Below, one piece after another: positions 59,282-64,000 of a stretch of DNA of 64,000 nucleotides. Origin of the DNA: Mucilaginibacter sp. PPCGB 2223 (lineage in GTDB: Bacteria; Bacteroidota; Bacteroidia; Sphingobacteriales; Sphingobacteriaceae); contig NZ_MDJS01000003.1 in assembly GCF_001705515.1 (NCBI RefSeq), positions 620,001 to 684,000 on the forward strand, given 5' to 3'. The position numbers and the translations under genes are program-made. The notes below the pieces were generated by a model that had not been told where the DNA came from, ran no database searches, and saw nothing but the letters and a program-made list of their open reading frames with translations. The stretch's first letter is position 1, and each line of letters opens with the position of its first letter.

Positions 59282-59989
59282 ATGGCAAAGATCAAATCCG
59301 GTTGGTTTAAACTCGTACTCCGAATCTTAAAATTAGCGGCTATAGCCTTTGTAGGCATCAGCGTGCTTTGGGTAATTGTCTATCGCTTCGTCGATCCGCC
59401 TGTTACCTGGCTGATGATACAGCGCGGCTTTGAACGCAAATCGGCCGGTAAGGATTGGAAGATCGATAAAAAATGGGTGAACTTTGACGATATTGCCGAC
59501 CCGATGAAGCGCGCCGCCGTTGCGGCCGAAGACGCTACATTTTTAGAGAACCATGGGTTCGACTTTAAAGCCATGGAACGTGCCATCGATAACAACACCA
59601 AAAAGAACAGCCACAAACTGGTGGGAGGCAGCACCATTACCCAGCAAACTGCGAAAAACGTTTTCCTGTGGTCGGGCCGGTCGTATGTGCGTAAAGCTTT
59701 CGAGGCCTGGTTTACCCTGCTTATCAATATTTTTTGGAGTAAGCAGCGCGTGCTCGAAGTTTATTTGAATGAGATCGAGATGGGCGATGGTATTTACGGA
59801 GTCGAGGCTGCATCGCAGGCTTATTTTCATATCCCGGCATCGCAGCTCAACAAACAGCAGGCTGCATTGATTGCCGCCGTTTGGCCCAATCCGTTAAAAT
59901 GGTCGCCCGCCGCGCCGACAGGGTATATCTATCACCGCCAGTATGTGATTATGAAAAACATGCGCAGGCTTGGGCCGATGGATTTTTAG
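59282..59989 (+). CDS. mtgA: Monofunctional peptidoglycan transglycosylase
   Basis: MtgA polymerises lipid II into glycan strands at the cytoplasmic membrane. The 235-residue protein has one N-terminal membrane helix (about residues 16-35) and the GT51 motifs in order: AVAAEDATFLENHGFD with catalytic Glu83, GGSTITQQTAKNVFL (about 115-129), RKAFEAWFTLLINIFWSKQR, and VLEVYLNEIEMGDGIYGVE with the second catalytic glutamate. No transpeptidase domain follows, which defines the monofunctional class. Confidence 0.96.
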   Translation: MAKIKSGWFKLVLRILKLAAIAFVGISVLWVIVYRFVDPPVTWLMIQRGFERKSAGKDWKIDKKWVNFDDIADPMKRAAVAAEDATFLENHGFDFKAMERAIDNNTKKNSHKLVGGSTITQQTAKNVFLWSGRSYVRKAFEAWFTLLINIFWSKQRVLEVYLNEIEMGDGIYGVEAASQAYFHIPASQLNKQQAALIAAVWPNPLKWSPAAPTGYIYHRQYVIMKNMRRLGPMDF

Positions 59990-60031
59990 AGAGCTGAAAG
60001 CGATTTTTTTGATAATTAGCTCGAATTGTAA

Positions 60032-60114
60032 GGGCGTGCCCCTTGGGGTCGGGCTATACGCTCATACTGCACTGGCCTTAGCCATGGGCCGGTATCCGCT
60101 GCTATCCCTCACGC
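60032..60114 (+). repeat. GGGCGTT-family intergenic repeat, copy D
   Basis: A shorter copy with GGGCGTGCCCCTTGGGGTCG, CTCATACTGCACTGGCCTTA, GGGCCGGTATCCGCTGC and TATCCCTCACGC. It fills most of the gap between mtgA and the convergent YdeI gene, and is followed by two AATCCGAAATCG-like phrases. Confidence 0.65.
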
Positions 60115-60149
60115 AGATAGAATCCGAAATCGAAATTGGAAATCCGAAA

Positions 60150-60767
60150 TCACGACTGATACTTCCAGTTCCGGCTTTTGCCCTCGCTTATCCACTCCAG
60201 GGCCTGCTCCATCCGTTTTTGTTTGGTCGCTTCCGATTTGGCATCCACAAACCACTCGATATATTCCTTTTTTTTCGATGGGCTGAACTTTTCGAAATGC
60301 GCACTGGCATCGGCATTGCCTGCCAGCATATCTGCAAATTCGGGCGGCATTATGGCTTCTTTTTTTTCGGTGGCGGGTTTGGGCCTGGGCGCGGATTTAA
60401 TGCCGTCTTTATTTAATTGAACGGCTTCCTGTATATAAGCGATCAGGATATTATCGGCCGGCAGGTCGGCAAGGCTGCTTATTCGCCCCAAATTTCCTGC
60501 TGCCGATTCTGCGTCATCCAATTTAAGCACCTTATGTGGGTCGGTCAGCAATCTCGCTTTCCAGAAACCAAAGCCAAGATGCTGCTTAAAAGCGGCTATC
60601 TGGCAAACCGGGCCGTTATAATCAAAAAAAGGGTGCCCCCATTTCAGTTTTTCCTCAACACCGGGGCAAGCCTGGTGTATCAGCAGGCGCAAATGGGTGA
60701 TGATAGGTTTGGCAAAATCGGCCGACTTGGCGATATATGCGTCGAAAGCTGGTGTAAAGTTTTCCAT
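60150..60767 (-). CDS. DUF1801 plus YdeI/OmpD-associated family protein
   Basis: The 205-residue product from the ATG at 60767 has an N-terminal DUF1801 domain (HLRLLIHQACPGVEEKLKWG, then HPFFDYNGPVCQIAAFKQHL and FGFW) and a C-terminal YdeI/OmdA segment (PSKKKEYIEWFVDAKSEATK and RMEQALEWISEGKSRNWKYQ). It resembles the E. coli YdeI layout. The function is not established. It is the last gene of a three-gene minus-strand run (61701 to 60150). Confidence 0.88.
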   Translation of the reverse strand: MENFTPAFDAYIAKSADFAKPIITHLRLLIHQACPGVEEKLKWGHPFFDYNGPVCQIAAFKQHLGFGFWKARLLTDPHKVLKLDDAESAAGNLGRISSLADLPADNILIAYIQEAVQLNKDGIKSAPRPKPATEKKEAIMPPEFADMLAGNADASAHFEKFSPSKKKEYIEWFVDAKSEATKQKRMEQALEWISEGKSRNWKYQS

Positions 60768-60800
60768 CAAACTAAAATACAAGTTCGGCGCGAAAAAGTA

Positions 60801-61208
60801 TTATACTATTTTATTGATCTCTGCAATTTTGATATCCCAGTCGAGCGCGTAGGTTTTTTCGGTAGCCTTAAGGTATTGGTAAATGATGGCTGCTCTTCGC
60901 AGTAAAAGATTTGAACGAGGCTGAGCAGATTGAGCTTTCGCAGAAGCGTAAAGCAGATCGGCCAGCTGATTCAGATGATGTTGTTTTACACCATAAGTGT
61001 TTGTAAGCGTATCGATAAAATTATTTTCGGGGATATCTGCTATATCATCAAGACCAAGTATCAATTCGTCTTTCAATTTCTCATTAACCTGTGCAACGGC
61101 TTCCTGTGTGTTGGTGAAAGCCCCTTGCCCGGTTAACTTTGCCAGCATGGCGGCCAGCGCTTTAGCCAGTTGGTCTATTTGTTTCTTGAGGCGATCTTCC
61201 TGGCCCAT
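60801..61208 (-). CDS. Helical hypothetical protein
   Basis: The 135-residue protein is fully alpha-helical by composition: GQEDRLKKQIDQLAKALAAM, EAVAQVNEKLKDEL and HHLNQLADLLYASAKAQ are clear amphipathic helices. It resembles small DUF6483-like proteins, a weak assignment. It starts seven bases after the stop of 61216-61701 and is followed by the YdeI gene, so the three are probably one transcript. Confidence 0.65.
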   Translation of the reverse strand: MGQEDRLKKQIDQLAKALAAMLAKLTGQGAFTNTQEAVAQVNEKLKDELILGLDDIADIPENNFIDTLTNTYGVKQHHLNQLADLLYASAKAQSAQPRSNLLLRRAAIIYQYLKATEKTYALDWDIKIAEINKIV

Positions 61209-61215
61209 TGATATG

Positions 61216-61701
61216 TTACGCAGTTACCAAACCGCCAAACACCTGCCGGTGCCAGCTGTTTTTAAAAGGTACTTCCCATTTGGTATCCAGGTCTGCTAAG
61301 GTTGGTACCAGGTTGTTGTATACGATGGTTTCGGCATCAACCTTGCCTTGTTTGATGAGCTCTTCAAACTCAAAACGCCCAACCGATTTGATCTCTTCCC
61401 CATCGCGGTAAGCAATATTGAAACGATCGAACAGGGTGATATTAAACTCCTGCTCCAAAGCTTTCATCAGGTTAACCGATTTATCTATCGAGCAACCGCT
61501 TGCGCCGGCTTGGGTTTCATCCACAATTAAAACCAGGAAGCGGTTATAACGTATTTCAAACCCGGCTTTTAACTGGTTGTTATGTGCCGTCCAGCCGGTG
61601 GTGAAATCGGCAAGTACATGGCTGATGCGTGCAACCTCAGCTTCAGTCAGTTCGCGTGTCGACTGATAGATCCAGACTTTTGAATTTTCGGAGAAGTTCA
61701 T
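61216..61701 (-). CDS. Conserved Bacteroidota protein (often labelled ABC transporter ATPase)
   Basis: The 161-residue protein starts at the ATG at 61701. It has KVWIYQSTRELTEAEVARIS near the N-terminus and FEIRYNRFLVLIVDETQAGA followed by SGCSIDKSVNLMKALEQEF. As I recall, members carry an ABC-ATPase label in databases, but no Walker A, Walker B or LSGGQ motif exists here, so the label is wrong. It is cytoplasmic and widespread in the phylum; function unknown. First gene of a short minus-strand run. Confidence 0.75.
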   Translation of the reverse strand: MNFSENSKVWIYQSTRELTEAEVARISHVLADFTTGWTAHNNQLKAGFEIRYNRFLVLIVDETQAGASGCSIDKSVNLMKALEQEFNITLFDRFNIAYRDGEEIKSVGRFEFEELIKQGKVDAETIVYNNLVPTLADLDTKWEVPFKNSWHRQVFGGLVTA

Positions 61702-61776
61702 AATTACAAAGGTAACAAATAATTGGCTTTCACTTTCGCGCGATGGTGTCATTGCAGTATCAAACTATGCGGCAAT

Positions 61777-61807
61777 AAAAAAGCCCACCGGTATCACACC
61801 GGCAGGC
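61777..61807 (-). terminator. Terminator of the Fe-S gene pair
   Basis: On the minus strand GCCTGCCGGT pairs with ACCGGTGGGC (two G-T pairs) around GTGAT, followed by TTTTTTATTG. Confidence 0.88.
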
Positions 61808-61840
61808 CAGGTTATAATTGGTCAGTTAAAAAAAAGAGCG

Positions 61841-62632
61841 TTATAGGCCGTTCGCTCTTGCGGTGATTTCGGCTATGTCTAAAACCTGTATTTCCTGTTC
61901 TTTCTCAAAATGTTTTACACCGTCGCGCAGCATCGTCATACAGAAAGGGCAGCCTGCGGCTATCACTTTAGCATCAGTGCCGATGGCTTCTTCAACGCGC
62001 TCAACGTTAATGTCTTTGTTTCCTTTTTCGGGCTCCTTAAACATTTGCGCACCGCCGGCACCGCAGCACAGGCCATTGGTTTTGCAGCGTTTCATCTCTA
62101 CCAGTTCGGTATCCAGAATCTCTAACGCTTTGCGCGGGGCTTCGTAAACACCGTTGGCGCGGCCCAGGTAACACGGATCGTGATAGGTGATCTTTTTACC
62201 TTTGAAACTTTCACCGCCTTCGGCTTTTAATTTGCCCTCGTCAATCAGTTGCTGGATGAGCTGGGTATGGTGGATCACCTCGTAATTACCACCCAAACCG
62301 GCATACTCGTTCTTAATCGTATTGAAGCAATGCGGGCAGCCGGTTACTATTTTTTTGATGTTATAACCGTTCAGCACCTGGATATTGGTCATGGCCTGCA
62401 TCTGGAACAAGAACTCGTTACCGGCCCGTTTGGCAGGGTCGCCGGTACAGCTTTCTTCGGTGCCCAGTACGGCGTAACTTATGCCTGTGTGCTGCAATAT
62501 TTTGCAGATATCGCGGGTTATTTTCTGCGCGCGTTCGTCAAAACTGCCTGCACATCCTACCCAGAATAAAATATCGGGTTCGTTGCCGGCGGCTGCCATT
62601 TCGGCCATGGTTGGTATATGTAGTTCGCTCAT
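61841..62632 (-). CDS. Fe-S-binding CCG-domain protein (HdrB/LutA type)
   Basis: The 263-residue protein from the ATG at 62632 (one at 62647 also possible) has the cysteine-rich motifs of this family: FWVGCAGSFD (Cys about 30), VTGCPHCFNTI, DPCYLGR and NGLCCGAGGAQ, plus AGCPFCMTML. The two CCG-type clusters bind noncubane [4Fe-4S] clusters in heterodisulfide-reductase B and the lactate-oxidation protein LutA. It is downstream of and probably forms a complex with the membrane Fe-S protein at 62698-63999. Confidence 0.88.
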   Translation of the reverse strand: MSELHIPTMAEMAAAGNEPDILFWVGCAGSFDERAQKITRDICKILQHTGISYAVLGTEESCTGDPAKRAGNEFLFQMQAMTNIQVLNGYNIKKIVTGCPHCFNTIKNEYAGLGGNYEVIHHTQLIQQLIDEGKLKAEGGESFKGKKITYHDPCYLGRANGVYEAPRKALEILDTELVEMKRCKTNGLCCGAGGAQMFKEPEKGNKDINVERVEEAIGTDAKVIAAGCPFCMTMLRDGVKHFEKEQEIQVLDIAEITARANGL

Positions 62633-62697
62633 TGGTTCATTAGTCATTCATTCATTGGTGTTTAATTTGCACATCCACACATCTGCATATTTGCACA

Positions 62698-63999
62698 TCA
62701 CACTTCATTCGCCCAGTTAAACCTGTCGGCCGGGCTGTATTTCCAGGGCGCGCCATTGTTCTCTACGTTACCAAACATATTATTCAGGCTTGCGGGTGCC
62801 TGGCTTTCTTCCATTACGATATATCTCCGCATTTCGGTGATGATCTCGAGCGGGTTGATATTTACCGGGCATGCTTCGGTACAGGCGTTACAGCTTGTGC
62901 AAGCCCAAAGTTCTTCGCGGCTGATGTAATGATCCAACAGCGATTTATCATCCTTAAAATCAGCGCCGTTTTTATCGATGTTATTGCCCATTTCGGTTAT
63001 CCGGTCGCGGGTATCCATCATAATTTTGCGCGGCGAAAGCAACTTGCCCGTAATATTGGCCGGGCAAACCGAAGTACAGCGCCCGCATTCGGTGCAGGTA
63101 TAGGCTTCCATCAGGTTTTTCCAGGTGAGGTCGGTTACATCCTTTGCACCAAAACGGCCGGGCTCGCCCGTGGTTTCGGGCACGAACGATGGATCGAGCA
63201 TGGCCTTAACCTCGGTAGTAACCGAAGCCATATTGGTAAATTTACCTTTCGGATTCAAATTTGAATAATACGTATTGGGGAAAGCCAGCAGGATATGGAA
63301 ATGTTTGGAGTAAGGCAGGTAGTTTAAAAATGCCAGTATACCGATGATGTGGAACCACCAGCAGCCGCGTTCAATCATTTCTAAAGCATTGGCACTATCA
63401 GGCAGTAATGGATTTAAGAAATTGCTTACCGGGAAGCTTCCGGCTTGTATGTAGTGACCAAAGTTTAACAGTTGCAGTTTGTGATCGGCTGCGTTCATGG
63501 TCAGGAATGCCGTCATTAATAAAATTTCGGTAATGAGGATATAGTTTGCATCCGATTTTGGCCATGAGGTCATCTCGATACCAGTGAAGCGTTTCAGATG
63601 AGCGATATTCCTACGGCACAAGAACACCACGCAGGATAACAATACCGATATTGCCAACACCTCAAAACTGCCTATCAGTAAACCATACAAGCCACCTAAA
63701 AAGCCCGAAAACACCCGGTGTGTGCCAAACAGGCCGTCGATCAGTATCTCCAGCACTTCGATGTTGATGATCACAAAGCCTATATAAACAAAAAGGTGCA
63801 GCAGCGCCGCGAACGGGCGTTTAACCATTTTACTTTGGCCAAGTGCAACTTTAGCCATCGTCTTCCAGCGCAGGGTTGGGTTATCGCTGCGGTCGGTATC
63901 CTTACCCAGTAAAATATTGCGCCTTATTGTTTTTACGTTTTTGCTGAACAGGTAAATGGCAGCAGCCAGGACGATTAGAAATAGGATCTGTGCTATCAT
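62698..63999 (-). CDS. Membrane-bound [4Fe-4S] dicluster oxidoreductase subunit
   Basis: The 433-residue protein begins at an ATG one base from the window edge; the signal-like opening MIAQILFLIVLAAAIYLFS looks like a true start. Five or so membrane helices with conserved histidines (nitrate-reductase gamma-like, likely haem b) fill the first ~250 residues. Two ferredoxin clusters follow: CTECGRCTSVCPANITGK (about 300) and CTSCNACTEACPVNINPL (about 363). Together with the CCG protein it should pass electrons between the quinone pool and a soluble donor, as in HdrDE- or GlpC-type systems. The donor is not visible here. Confidence 0.9.
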   Translation of the reverse strand: MIAQILFLIVLAAAIYLFSKNVKTIRRNILLGKDTDRSDNPTLRWKTMAKVALGQSKMVKRPFAALLHLFVYIGFVIINIEVLEILIDGLFGTHRVFSGFLGGLYGLLIGSFEVLAISVLLSCVVFLCRRNIAHLKRFTGIEMTSWPKSDANYILITEILLMTAFLTMNAADHKLQLLNFGHYIQAGSFPVSNFLNPLLPDSANALEMIERGCWWFHIIGILAFLNYLPYSKHFHILLAFPNTYYSNLNPKGKFTNMASVTTEVKAMLDPSFVPETTGEPGRFGAKDVTDLTWKNLMEAYTCTECGRCTSVCPANITGKLLSPRKIMMDTRDRITEMGNNIDKNGADFKDDKSLLDHYISREELWACTSCNACTEACPVNINPLEIITEMRRYIVMEESQAPASLNNMFGNVENNGAPWKYSPADRFNWANEV

Positions 64000-64000
64000 T

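Noticed and set aside
1..64000. CRISPR array, rRNA or complete IS element
   Set aside because: No regularly spaced identical repeats, no rRNA-like stretches, and no transposase gene with terminal repeats were seen.

Overview
The window looks like a stretch of a Bacteroidota chromosome, most likely from the family Sphingobacteriaceae (Mucilaginibacter/Pedobacter type). The evidence is a hybrid two-component regulator with a beta-propeller sensor, many TPR and lipoprotein genes, TAnnTTTG-type -7 promoter boxes (TTG-N18-21-TAnnTTTG), almost no Shine-Dalgarno sequences, an rpsF-rpsR-rplI operon without ssb, and ParE/ParC of the Bacteroidota type. No rRNA, tRNA, CRISPR array, prophage or complete insertion sequence was recognised. 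The species assignment is inference.

Layout. 1-3.8 kb: accA, a Spy-like secreted protein, a single-domain response regulator, a histidine phosphatase and a 52-residue lipoprotein. 3.8-9.4 kb: an accessory-looking block with a PAS sensor that keeps an H-box but has no ATPase, then a tightly overlapping ankyrin-GNAT-ankyrin unit and a VOC protein. 9.5-17 kb: a DUF92 membrane protein, a 1219-residue hybrid regulator, a lone TnpA-like fragment, a polysaccharide-lyase-like protein, a bicupin and a repeat lipoprotein. 17-29 kb: metabolic and unknown genes (ICL/PEP-mutase family, DUF2461, LD-carboxypeptidase, MFS, TPR proteins, Cys/Met PLP enzyme, APC permease). 29-36.6 kb: topoisomerase IV genes parE and parC separated by cdd, a secreted NTF2-like gene, a DUF1905/YdeI gene and a frameshifted GIY-YIG mobile unit; then an RRM protein. 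36.7-46 kb: ribosomal protein operon, an AT-rich pair with a lipoprotein metalloprotease, dnaX and icd. 46-55.7 kb: an M14 peptidase and an envelope-response cluster of two LiaF-like membrane proteins with a LytS-type kinase and LytTR regulator. 55.9-64 kb: a GH106 alpha-L-rhamnosidase-like enzyme, TrmO, MtgA, small conserved genes and an Fe-S oxidoreductase pair.

Best candidate system. The two LiaF-like genes and the distant secreted NTF2-like gene (31633-32064) share an upstream direct repeat, ACCGAC-N15-ACCGA(G/A), with a 21-bp period and similar flanks (sites at 50564-50600, 51846-51883 and, on the minus strand, 32185-32221). The second LiaF gene is followed directly by overlapping LytS kinase and LytTR regulator genes. 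A two-turn direct repeat is the site geometry known for LytTR regulators, so I infer a small envelope-stress regulon controlled by this pair.

The other main layer is repetitive intergenic DNA. It includes four copies of an ~80-150 bp GGGCGTT family (two inverted around the first LiaF gene), a palindromic TTGTTGGTGACAA family, hairpin elements with GTTTAT arms, a motif abutting the stop codons of accA and rplI, and an inverted-repeat element present once with a GIY-YIG gene and once as a short MITE-like form. ParC also ends in QLGLF, which matches the beta-clamp-binding consensus.
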